From the NCBI RefSeq assembly GCF_004364165.1, contig NZ_SOAY01000010.1, positions 310,001 through 374,000 of the forward strand: a stretch of 64,000 nt of DNA, read 5' to 3'. Positions 45,143 to 52,119 of the stretch are shown here, piece after piece. The DNA comes from Maribacter spongiicola (GTDB taxonomy: Bacteria > Bacteroidota > Bacteroidia > Flavobacteriales > Flavobacteriaceae). A program made the position numbers and the translations under genes. A model generated the notes under the pieces. It was not told the DNA's origin. It was given only the letters and a program-made list of their open reading frames with translations, and searched no databases. Each line of letters begins with the position of its first letter. Within the stretch, counting starts at the first letter, position 1.

Positions 45143-46663
45143 TTAAAACTGAAAGGTGAGTCCGCTATAAACCCCAACCGAATAGGGTCTAAAAGTACCG
45201 TTTACATCAGAAAAGGTGTTCAATTGATATTTAAATATTGGTTCCACGTTAAATCGTACCTTTTGAGAAAAATTGTAATTAAGACCAAGACCCATATTTG
45301 CACTAAAATTTAGGTCGTTAATATTATTAGCCTCTCCTATTTCAGTTGTTAGTTCACCAGAAGTTAATGATACTGCATTGTCAATTAGAAATAGAGAACT
45401 GACTCCGCCAATAAGGTTAATGCCAAATTTCTTATCTATAAGCGCGTAATTTAACTCAACGGGTAATTCAAGATAGCCGAACTGTTGCGACATGTAGCCT
45501 TCTCTAGTAGGACTTTTTGCGGTAATATCTTGTACAGAGTTCATAGTATTGAATTTTTCTGAGGCAACCCTATTGCTAGAAATTTTCAGGGTACTAGAAG
45601 TTTCAGCATAATCTATACTAGATAATTGCCCGCTTTTGGATTCTAAAGTTGATGAAGATGAAAAAGCAACATCTTCTGTATCGTAACCGTAATCTACTTT
45701 ATTAATTCCTGAACGTATTGTCAATTTTTTGGTGACTGCATATGCTAGCGAAACTCCGTAACTCATATTTACATTTCCTGATTTTGCATTAGGACTAAAA
45801 ATTGAATTTACCGGAGAGCCTTCGCCAATGGCATTAAAATATACGGGTGCAACATTTGGTCCGGCAGACCATCTGTTACTAGCTACTTTTTTCTTTTTCA
45901 GCTCTTCTTGATCTTCAATCTCCTCAAAAATTGATTTCTTGTTCGATTCAAGTTCTTCGGGAACTTCTTCAATAGTGCTATTTTCAGCCACTGTACTTTC
46001 TGATTCTGAAAGATTAATATTTAAATGAGTATCAGAATCCTTATTTGTGGTAGTAATTGATTCGTCTTTGTTTAGAATGTTATTTGCTAAGTTTTCTGAA
46101 TCACTAGTATCAACAGCTTTTGAAGGAATATGTTCAGCAATTAAGGTCTCCATAGTAGAATTACTTTTTTCTGAAACATTTTTATTGTTTTCAGCTATAG
46201 CATCTTTCTTAGGTTCAATATTCCTGTTGTAACTATTTTTAGTCTTTGGCGCTGCAACCTTAATAGATTCTTGCTGTTTGTTTAATGCCTTATTTTTAGC
46301 ACTATTCGCTTCGCTGTCACTAACTATATTTTGTTCAACCACAGCATTGGTAGTAGTATTTATGGAATCAATAAAAACTTCAGTTTCAGTATTCGGTTCA
46401 ATATCATTTAGTATTTCTGATTCATTGTCGGTGTCCACCAGAATTTCATTGGTAGTTTGTTCTTCTGTAAACGGATTAAATACTAATAAACCAATCATTA
46501 TAGCGGCAGCAACAACCCCAAATGACCACCATAAAGGTATAATCCTTTTCTTTTTTCTCTTGTCCAATGACGCATCAATCGCACGCCAAACTTTATTGTC
46601 CGGTGTTTGCTTGAAGTCCGAAAGCTTATCTCGGAAAAGTTCGTCTATATTTTTCTTCTGCAT
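45143..46663 (-). CDS. Putative dual-membrane-spanning anti-sigma factor with C-terminal outer-membrane barrel
   Basis: The 506-residue protein has a cytoplasmic N-terminus (1-40, DELFRDKLSDFKQTPDNKVW), one inner-membrane helix (about 43-61, LWWSFGVVAAAIMIGLLVF), a long low-complexity Ser/Asn/Glu/Lys linker (about 65-265) and a C-terminal beta-barrel (about 268-506) ending in GLTFQF with terminal Phe. It has no cleavable signal. One chain could therefore join cytoplasm, periplasm and outer membrane. It lies 31 bp after an ECF sigma gene. Proteins of this design have been described in Bacteroides thetaiotaomicron as dual membrane-spanning anti-sigma factors; I rely on memory for that. The anti-sigma role here is inferred. 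Confidence 0.75.
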   Translation of the reverse strand: MQKKNIDELFRDKLSDFKQTPDNKVWRAIDASLDKRKKKRIIPLWWSFGVVAAAIMIGLLVFNPFTEEQTTNEILVDTDNESEILNDIEPNTETEVFIDSINTTTNAVVEQNIVSDSEANSAKNKALNKQQESIKVAAPKTKNSYNRNIEPKKDAIAENNKNVSEKSNSTMETLIAEHIPSKAVDTSDSENLANNILNKDESITTTNKDSDTHLNINLSESESTVAENSTIEEVPEELESNKKSIFEEIEDQEELKKKKVASNRWSAGPNVAPVYFNAIGEGSPVNSIFSPNAKSGNVNMSYGVSLAYAVTKKLTIRSGINKVDYGYDTEDVAFSSSSTLESKSGQLSSIDYAETSSTLKISSNRVASEKFNTMNSVQDITAKSPTREGYMSQQFGYLELPVELNYALIDKKFGINLIGGVSSLFLIDNAVSLTSGELTTEIGEANNINDLNFSANMGLGLNYNFSQKVRFNVEPIFKYQLNTFSDVNGTFRPYSVGVYSGLTFQF

Positions 46664-46694
46664 CTATTACTGTTTCTATCTATAATCACCAGGA

Positions 46695-47261
46695 TTATAA
46701 AAAGTGTGTTGATATAATAATTAAGATACTTACAATTGATTGTGTGATCTTAGTTTCTATTTTTTCTTTTAATAATGCGCGTGCCCTAGCAAGATTAGAT
46801 TTTGAGGTACCAATGGTAGTGCCTAACAATTCACTAATTTCTTTATGCGTATAGCCATCCATTACATATAAATTGAATGTAGCGCGGTATTTATTAGGTA
46901 ATTCTTGAATGTAGCTTAACAACGTTTGCAAGCTGATGTCATCATAAACATTATCTACGGTAACTTCTTCTTCGGTATTATCTGTAACTACATTAAGGTA
47001 TTCTTGCTTTCTATATTTTTGCAGCGCAGTATTTACAGTAATTCTTTTCATCCAACCTTCAAAAGAACCTTTGTTTTTAAACTGACCTATTTTATCATAA
47101 ATGGTCATAAAACTATCATGTAGGGTATCTTCTGCCTGCGATTTAGATTTGGAATATTTTAAGCATATACCATAGAGGGTTGTGGCATAGGCTCTATATA
47201 ATAGTTCCTGTGCTTTACGGTCTCCTTTTTTGCAATTATGTATGAGTTCTTCTAGACTCAC
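46695..47261 (-). CDS. ECF RNA polymerase sigma factor with hydrophobic C-terminal tail
   Basis: The 188-residue protein has region 2 (about 8-75, QAEDTLHDSFMTIYDKIGQF) and region 4 (about 115-170, YVMDGYTHKEISELLGTTIGTSKS). After region 4 it ends in KITQSIVSILIIISTHFL, an unusual hydrophobic tail. It lies between a lipoprotein gene (15 bp upstream) and the dual-membrane protein, all on the minus strand. I infer that the latter controls it. Confidence 0.93.
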   Translation of the reverse strand: MSLEELIHNCKKGDRKAQELLYRAYATTLYGICLKYSKSKSQAEDTLHDSFMTIYDKIGQFKNKGSFEGWMKRITVNTALQKYRKQEYLNVVTDNTEEEVTVDNVYDDISLQTLLSYIQELPNKYRATFNLYVMDGYTHKEISELLGTTIGTSKSNLARARALLKEKIETKITQSIVSILIIISTHFL

Positions 47262-47276
47262 AAATGGTTGGTTGTT

Positions 47277-47702
47277 TTAAGGTTTGTTTACTGGAACGAC
47301 AATTTCCATATATTCTGCCTCTCCATCACTATTATCGCCTTTGTAAAATTTAAATGTATAGGGTTCGGTATAAATTACCTGGAAGTTGAAAGACGCCGTT
47401 TCTTGAATTAATTCTACCATACAATCATCAATATCAGTTCTTACTGCGCCAATGGCAACAACACTTCTAACGGTCAGGGAATCTTTAACAACGTCAAAAC
47501 CTTCATAGTATGTACAACTATCCGGTTTTAAATAATTTACAGAAATCTTATAAGTCTCATTAAGAATAAAAGATTCTGGTACTTCTGCATTGACAATCTC
47601 CAATGCTGTAAAATGGAAATTGGCGTCATCATCATCAATAGAACAACCATTGCATATAAATGCTATGACCAGGGTCAACAGCATCATCTTATTTCTCATC
47701 AT
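47277..47702 (-). CDS. Small lipoprotein opening the ECF operon
   Basis: The 141-residue protein has a lipoprotein signal with Cys20 (FICNGC) followed by an acidic SIDDDD stretch, which in Bacteroidota often favours surface export of lipoproteins. The mature domain has two Cys (DSCTYYEG and DDCMVEL), possibly a disulfide. Internal Met codons at 47687 are alternative starts. It could be a sensor for the sigma system. No family recognised. Confidence 0.7.
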   Translation of the reverse strand: MMRNKMMLLTLVIAFICNGCSIDDDDANFHFTALEIVNAEVPESFILNETYKISVNYLKPDSCTYYEGFDVVKDSLTVRSVVAIGAVRTDIDDCMVELIQETASFNFQVIYTEPYTFKFYKGDNSDGEAEYMEIVVPVNKP

Positions 47703-47719
47703 ATAACTGTTTTGTATAT

Positions 47720-47746
47720 AGGATGAAAATCAAGTACAATGGTTGC
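47720..47746 (-). promoter_or_regulatory. ECF-type promoter P2
   Basis: On the minus strand GCAACCATT (47746-47738) and CATCCT (47725-47720) lie with 12 nt between them, 18 bp before the lipoprotein start. The layout is identical to that at 48859-48885, suggesting the same sigma factor, probably the one encoded in this operon. Confidence 0.6.
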
Positions 47747-47782
47747 GTTAATTCATTTATGTTTACTTAAATTAAACTGAAT

Positions 47783-48790
47783 TTAAGCATTTAAGGCAGC
47801 AATGGCTTCTCTAATTTTACCATCTAATTCCTCAAATAATTCAGGGTTATCTAAAAGTAGGTTTTTAACCGCATCACGACCTTGACCTAATTTTGTGTCG
47901 CCATAGCTAAACCATGAACCACTCTTTTTTACTATTTCGTATTCAACACCTAAGTCGATTACTTCACCAACCTTAGAAATACCTTCACCATACATAATAT
48001 CAAATTCAGTGGTACGGAAAGGTGGTGCTACTTTATTCTTTACAACCTTAACTCTGGTCTTGTTACCTTGAACATTGCCATCTGTATCTTTTATTTGTGT
48101 AGATCTTCTAATATCTAAACGAACAGACGCGTAAAATTTAAGTGCGTTACCACCAGTAGTAGTTTCTGGGTTACCGAACATTACACCAATCTTTTCACGC
48201 AATTGGTTAATGAATATTACGGTACAGTTTGTTTTGCTGATAGAACCGGTTAATTTTCTAAGTGCTTGGGACATTAAACGAGCGTGAAGACCCATTTTAG
48301 AATCTCCCATTTCTCCTTCAATTTCACTTTTAGGTGTCAATGCCGCAACTGAATCTATTACTACAATATCGATTGCTCCAGAACGAATTAAGTTATCTGC
48401 AATCTCTAAACCTTGCTCACCATTATCTGGTTGAGAAATAATCAAGTTGTCTATATCTACACCTAGTTTTTGAGCGTAAAAACGGTCAAAAGCATGCTCT
48501 GCATCAATAAATGCTGCAATACCACCATTTTTTTGTGCTTCTGCAATAGCGTGTAATGTCAAGGTTGTTTTACCTGAAGATTCTGGTCCGTATATTTCAA
48601 TTACTCGACCTCTTGGGTAACCGCCTACGCCTAATGCTATATCCAATCCTAATGAGCCAGAAGGTATCACTTCAACATCTGCAACAACACTATCGCCCAT
48701 TTTCATTACAGCGCCCTTACCGTAGGTCTTATCCATCTTGTCAAGGGTCAACTTTAATGCTTTTAATTTTGCTTCTTTTTCAGAACTCAT
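47783..48790 (-). CDS. recA: Recombinase RecA
   Basis: The 335-residue protein has Walker [10 protein letters not shown], the VVIDSVAAL Walker B, loop L1 [18 protein letters not shown] and L2 [22 protein letters not shown] split by the usual spacing. The length is normal for the family. It is the strand-exchange and DNA-damage signalling ATPase. A possible -7 element TAATTTAG lies at 48811-48818 on the minus strand. Confidence 0.98.
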   Translation of the reverse strand: MSSEKEAKLKALKLTLDKMDKTYGKGAVMKMGDSVVADVEVIPSGSLGLDIALGVGGYPRGRVIEIYGPESSGKTTLTLHAIAEAQKNGGIAAFIDAEHAFDRFYAQKLGVDIDNLIISQPDNGEQGLEIADNLIRSGAIDIVVIDSVAALTPKSEIEGEMGDSKMGLHARLMSQALRKLTGSISKTNCTVIFINQLREKIGVMFGNPETTTGGNALKFYASVRLDIRRSTQIKDTDGNVQGNKTRVKVVKNKVAPPFRTTEFDIMYGEGISKVGEVIDLGVEYEIVKKSGSWFSYGDTKLGQGRDAVKNLLLDNPELFEELDGKIREAIAALNA

Positions 48791-48858
48791 TCTCTATTTT
48801 TTTTGGAAAGCTAAATTACCAAATCTTTTTTGATTTGAATAATGTTAAATAGTATTAC

Positions 48859-48885
48859 GCAACCATTTTGGTCAATTACTATCTT
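48859..48885 (+). promoter_or_regulatory. ECF-type promoter P3, no protein gene behind it
   Basis: GCAACCATT (48859-48867), 12 nt, TATCTT (48880-48885). Element and spacing match P2 of the sigma operon, including six shared bases (GCAACC) plus ATT and the ATC of the -10. The next protein gene is 281 bp away and a terminator intervenes. Confidence 0.55.
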
Positions 48886-48891
48886 TATATA

Positions 48892-49044
48892 AAAGAGAAG
48901 TTACTTCATTGGTAATCAATCGCTTTTTTTAGTATAAGCGGTTATAGGTGGCTATATCCTTTTTTATTCTTTTAAGAATGCTATGAAAAAGAAAAAAATG
49001 GAATAGCCGATAAAGAGTCTTGTTATAATCAAGGCTCTTTTTTT
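48892..49044 (+). ncRNA. Candidate ECF-dependent small RNA (about 150 nt)
   Basis: The stretch begins about 7 nt after promoter P3 and ends in a terminator. It can form hairpin 1 (CGCTT 48921-48925 with AAGCG 48936-48940), a long hairpin 2 in which GGCTAT (48950-48955) pairs with ATAGCC (49003-49008), then TCC with GGA, then a T-rich with an A-rich strand, and hairpin 3, the terminator (49012-49040). The only reading frame inside is a 7-codon MKKKKME at 48984, buried in hairpin 2. I infer a regulatory RNA; a long trhO leader with an attenuator is the main alternative. Confidence 0.5.
49012..49044 (+). terminator. Plus-strand terminator in the recA-trhO gap
   Basis: AAAGAGTCTTG (49012-49022) pairs with CAAGGCTCTTT (49030-49040) with one G-T position, loop TTATAAT, then T to 49044. 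No protein gene precedes it on the plus strand, which is why a short transcript is proposed. Confidence 0.8.
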
Positions 49045-49131
49045 ATGAACTAAAATGGTTAACGGCAATAAAATAGGTGCATTTTTCAATATTATAGCTA
49101 TTTTTGTCATTTAAAATTTTTCTATAAACCT

Positions 49132-49147
49132 TCTGCCTATTGGCAGA
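49132..49147. repeat. Inverted repeat upstream of trhO
   Basis: TCTGCC (49132-49137), TATT, GGCAGA (49142-49147): perfect 6-bp arms, 19 bp before the trhO start. Operator or leader hairpin. Confidence 0.4.
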
Positions 49148-49166
49148 CTTAAATTATTAGTATAGC

Positions 49167-50198
49167 ATGCAACTGTACAATACGTTAAGTGCAATAGAAA
49201 GAGCAGCTTTAATTGAAGAAGCGGGTAAGGAGCGCCTTACTATCTCTTTCTATACCTATGCACACATTGGTAATACCCACATTTTTAGAAATCACCTTTT
49301 TATCAACTGGAACGATATGGATGTTCTTGGGCGAATTTATGTTGCTCATGAAGGTATAAATGCCCAACTTTCTGTTCCAGCGGAAAATTTCAATGTTTTT
49401 AAAGAACATTTAGATAGTATTTCTTTTCTAGAGAATGTGCGACTCAATATTGCTATTGAGCAAGACAACCTTTCTTTTTTAAAGTTAAAGGTGAAAGTCA
49501 GAAATAAGATTGTAGCTGACGGATTAGAAGATAATTCTTTTGATGTGACCAATAAAGGTATTCACGTAGGTGCAGAACAGTTTAATGAACTTATTGAAGA
49601 CCCAGATACGGTTTTGGTAGATATGCGAAACCATTATGAGAGTGAAATAGGCCATTTTAAAAATGCCGTTACACCAGATGTAGATACGTTTAGAGATTCA
49701 CTTGATATTATAGAACGCGATTTAGCAGATCATAAAAAGGATAAGAAACTGGTGATGTATTGTACTGGTGGTATACGTTGTGAAAAAGCGAGTGCTTATT
49801 ACAAACACAAAGGTTTTGAACAGGTATATCAGCTAGAAGGCGGAATCATTGAATACACAAGACAAGTAGAGAAGAACAATCTTGAAAATAAATTCAAGGG
49901 AAAAAATTTCGTTTTTGATCATAGAAGGGGAGAGCGTATTAGTGATGACGTTATTGCCAATTGCCACCAGTGCGGCGAGCCTTGCGATGAACATGTAAAT
50001 TGTGCTAATGAAGCTTGCCATTTATTATTTATTCAATGCCCATCTTGTGCTGAAAAAATGAATAATTGTTGTTCAGACACTTGTAAAGAAGTGCATGAAT
50101 TACCTTTTGAAGAACAAAAAGCGTTGAGAAAAGGTAAGGTTGTAAGTAATAAGATATTTAAGAAAGGCCGATCAGAAGTACTGAAGTTTAAAAAGTAG
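49167..50198 (+). CDS. trhO: tRNA uridine(34) hydroxylase TrhO (rhodanese family)
   Basis: The 343-residue protein has an N-terminal ferredoxin-like domain (about 20-125), a rhodanese domain with the active Cys199 in YCTGGIRC, and a Cys-rich C-terminus (about 272-310: CHQCGEPCDEH, CANEACHLLFIQC, CPSC, CCSDTC) that probably binds metal. TrhO hydroxylates wobble uridine 34 in some tRNAs using oxygen. It is monocistronic, closed by a terminator. Confidence 0.9.
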   Translation: MQLYNTLSAIERAALIEEAGKERLTISFYTYAHIGNTHIFRNHLFINWNDMDVLGRIYVAHEGINAQLSVPAENFNVFKEHLDSISFLENVRLNIAIEQDNLSFLKLKVKVRNKIVADGLEDNSFDVTNKGIHVGAEQFNELIEDPDTVLVDMRNHYESEIGHFKNAVTPDVDTFRDSLDIIERDLADHKKDKKLVMYCTGGIRCEKASAYYKHKGFEQVYQLEGGIIEYTRQVEKNNLENKFKGKNFVFDHRRGERISDDVIANCHQCGEPCDEHVNCANEACHLLFIQCPSCAEKMNNCCSDTCKEVHELPFEEQKALRKGKVVSNKIFKKGRSEVLKFKK

Positions 50199-50247
50199 GC
50201 TTTATGATTCCATAAGATTTAAGTCATTAAACTATACGATATAGTAT

Positions 50248-50276
50248 AAAAAGGCAGCGTTTTTCGCTGCCTTTTT
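50248..50276 (+). terminator. Terminator after trhO
   Basis: Perfect 12-bp arms (50248-50259 and 50265-50276) around five T; core GGCAGCG / CGCTGCC with a T-tract. It lies 49 bp after the trhO stop. Confidence 0.9.
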
Positions 50277-50441
50277 ATGTTTTTGAAATAGTCTTAGGTT
50301 ATTGGTAAAGTCGCTATTTAAAACCTTCACCGCTAATTTCACTTTTATTTCACATTAAAAAAACTGTATCTTTACCTATAAGTTTTTTATGAACCTTTTT
50401 TGGTGAATTTTATATGATTCGACCAAACCAATATATATAAT

Positions 50442-51638
50442 ATGAGTTGTAGTAGTTGTTCTACCGGTAAGGATGGACAACCAAAGGGATGCAAGAATAA
50501 CGGTACTTGCGGTACAGATGGTTGCAATAAACTGACAGTCTTTGATTGGCTTTCAAATATGTCGCTCCCTAATGGGGAACGACCATTCGATTTTGTTGAA
50601 GTACGATTTAAAAATAGTAGAAAAGAATTTTTTCAAAACACAGAAAAACTTTCACTTTCCATTGGCGATATAGTTGCCACACAAGCACAATCAGGTCATG
50701 ACATTGGTATGGTTACCTTAACAGGTGAGCTTGTTCGTGTTCAGATGAAGCGAAAGAAGGTATCTTTTACTGATGAAGAAGCTCCGAAAGTTTACAGAAA
50801 AGCGAGTCAGAAAGACATAGATATTTGGCAAAAATGTAGAGATCGAGAAGAAGAAATTAAGAAAAGAGCGCGTGAAATTGCTATTATCTTAAAACTTCAA
50901 ATGAAGATTTCTGATGTGGAGTTTCAAGGTGATGGATCAAAAGCTACTTTTTATTACACGGCAGATGAACGTGTAGATTTTCGTCAGTTGATAAAAGATA
51001 TGGCAAAGGCCTTCGGTATTCGTATCGAAATGCGTCAAATTGGGTATCGTCAAGAAGCACAAAGACTTGGCGGTATTGGCTCTTGTGGTAGAGAGTTGTG
51101 TTGTTCAACATGGTTAACAGATTTTAGGTCTGTAAGTACTTCTGCAGCACGTTATCAACAACTATCGTTGAATCCGCAAAAGCTTGCTGGTCAATGTGGT
51201 AAACTAAAGTGTTGTTTAAATTATGAGCTAGATGTTTATGTAGACGCTCTTAAAGATTTTCCTGCTCAAGACACAAAATTGTTTACAGAAAAAGGACTCG
51301 CTTTTTGTCAAAAAACTGATATTTTTAAAGAGATGCTGTGGTTTTCATATAGAGATGATCCTGCTAATTGGCATGTGCTTTCTAAAGATCAGGTAAACGA
51401 AATCTTAGAGAAGAATAAAAAGAAAGAGAAAGTAGCTAGTTTAGAGATGTACGCAATGGAAATTGCCGTTGAAGAAAAAGTTGTTTTCGAAAATGTAGTA
51501 GGGCAAGATAGCCTTACACGCTTCGATAAACCAAAAGGTGGCGGAAACAATAATAAAAACAGAAACAAGAACAAAAATCGCAACCGAAATAAGAACAAGA
51601 ACAGAAATCGTAATAGAAACCAAAAGAAGGATGCGTAG
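50442..51638 (+). CDS. PSP1 domain protein, RicT/YaaT-like, with basic Asn-rich tail
   Basis: The 398-residue protein has a Cys-rich N-terminus (CSSCSTGKDGQPKGC and CGTDGC, 3-29), a PSP1 domain (about 60-280) with CGRELCC and GQCGKLKCC (about 214-260), and a tail of about 36 residues made of Lys, Asn and Arg only (from about 363). RicT in Bacillus binds iron-sulfur clusters and, in the Ric complex, guides RNase Y. The basic tail could bind RNA or ribosomes. A TATCTTTA element at 50367-50374 may be its -7. It overlaps gldH by 8 bp. Confidence 0.85.
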   Translation: MSCSSCSTGKDGQPKGCKNNGTCGTDGCNKLTVFDWLSNMSLPNGERPFDFVEVRFKNSRKEFFQNTEKLSLSIGDIVATQAQSGHDIGMVTLTGELVRVQMKRKKVSFTDEEAPKVYRKASQKDIDIWQKCRDREEEIKKRAREIAIILKLQMKISDVEFQGDGSKATFYYTADERVDFRQLIKDMAKAFGIRIEMRQIGYRQEAQRLGGIGSCGRELCCSTWLTDFRSVSTSAARYQQLSLNPQKLAGQCGKLKCCLNYELDVYVDALKDFPAQDTKLFTEKGLAFCQKTDIFKEMLWFSYRDDPANWHVLSKDQVNEILEKNKKKEKVASLEMYAMEIAVEEKVVFENVVGQDSLTRFDKPKGGGNNNKNRNKNKNRNRNKNKNRNRNRNQKKDA

Positions 51639-52116
51639 TATATCTTGTTGTTTTTTAGCACTTGTGCTTTTTGCTTCTTGTGACAGCAATATTATCAAAA
51701 CCGAATACCGAACTTTAGAAGACGGGGTTTGGAACAAAGATAATGTTCTTGAATTTTCACTTTCAAAAATGGATACTATTGCCGAGCACGATATCTTTAT
51801 TAATGTTCGTAATGACAATACTTTCCCATATAGTAATCTATTTATTATTGCAGCATTGACTACGCCTGAGGGCGAAGTAACAAAAGACACTTTAGAGTAT
51901 GCAATGTCCTTACCAGATGGCACTTGGCTAGGCAAGGGTAGTGGCAGCATCAAGGAAAATAAATTATGGTATAAAGAAAACATCGTTTTTTCATCTTCGG
52001 GCGTATATACTATAGAGGTATCGCAAGCGATGCGTAAAAATGGTAATGTTTCTGGTATAATTGGTCTCGAAGGCATTACAGATGTTGGCATAGAAGTAAC
52101 AAAAAGCACCCCGTAA
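51631..52116 (+). CDS. gldH: Gliding motility lipoprotein GldH
   Basis: I start at the ATG at 51631 (161 residues), just inside the end of ricT. An upstream start at 51538 would only read the basic tail in another frame. The lipidated Cys is at 17 (LVLFASC), followed by DSNIIKTEYRTL, and a beta-rich domain to the end. GldH is required for gliding in Flavobacterium johnsoniae. The PSP1-gldH-PBP1A order agrees with what I recall of flavobacterial genomes. Confidence 0.85.
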   Translation: MRSISCCFLALVLFASCDSNIIKTEYRTLEDGVWNKDNVLEFSLSKMDTIAEHDIFINVRNDNTFPYSNLFIIAALTTPEGEVTKDTLEYAMSLPDGTWLGKGSGSIKENKLWYKENIVFSSSGVYTIEVSQAMRKNGNVSGIIGLEGITDVGIEVTKSTP

Positions 52117-52119
52117 ACA

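Larger units (their letters stand above)
48791..49166. other. Intergenic region between recA and trhO carrying a candidate sRNA
   Basis: This 376-bp gap separates divergent recA and trhO. It is organised: recA promoter area (to about 48835), ECF-type promoter P3 (48859-48885), structured stretch (48892-49044) with a plus-strand terminator, then about 120 bp with the trhO leader and an inverted repeat at 49132-49147. Confidence 0.6.

Noticed and set aside
45133-45177. N-terminal extension of the small barrel protein to 45177
   Set aside because: It would overlap the upstream gene and put a charged stretch before an obvious signal peptide; the ATG at 45132 is better.
46278-46685. A 135-codon plus-strand frame opposite the dual-membrane protein gene
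   Set aside because: It lies in the low-complexity linker region and reads as Ser/Phe/Val repeats, the complement of the Asn/Glu/Lys-rich linker. No start signal or family.
47766-47787. AT-rich inverted repeat (CTTAAATT / AATTTAAG) as recA terminator
   Set aside because: It overlaps the recA stop codon, contains almost no GC and lacks a clear T-run on the minus strand; chance pairing in AT-rich DNA is likely.
48984-49007. Seven-codon frame MKKKKME as a leader peptide
   Set aside because: It is a by-product of the A-rich strand of hairpin 2, has no regulatory amino acid run linked to trhO, and no initiation signal.
48859-49044. 6S RNA as identity of the recA-trhO transcript
   Set aside because: 6S RNA closes its two ends into one long hairpin with a central bubble; here the 5' and 3' ends do not pair and there are three consecutive hairpins.
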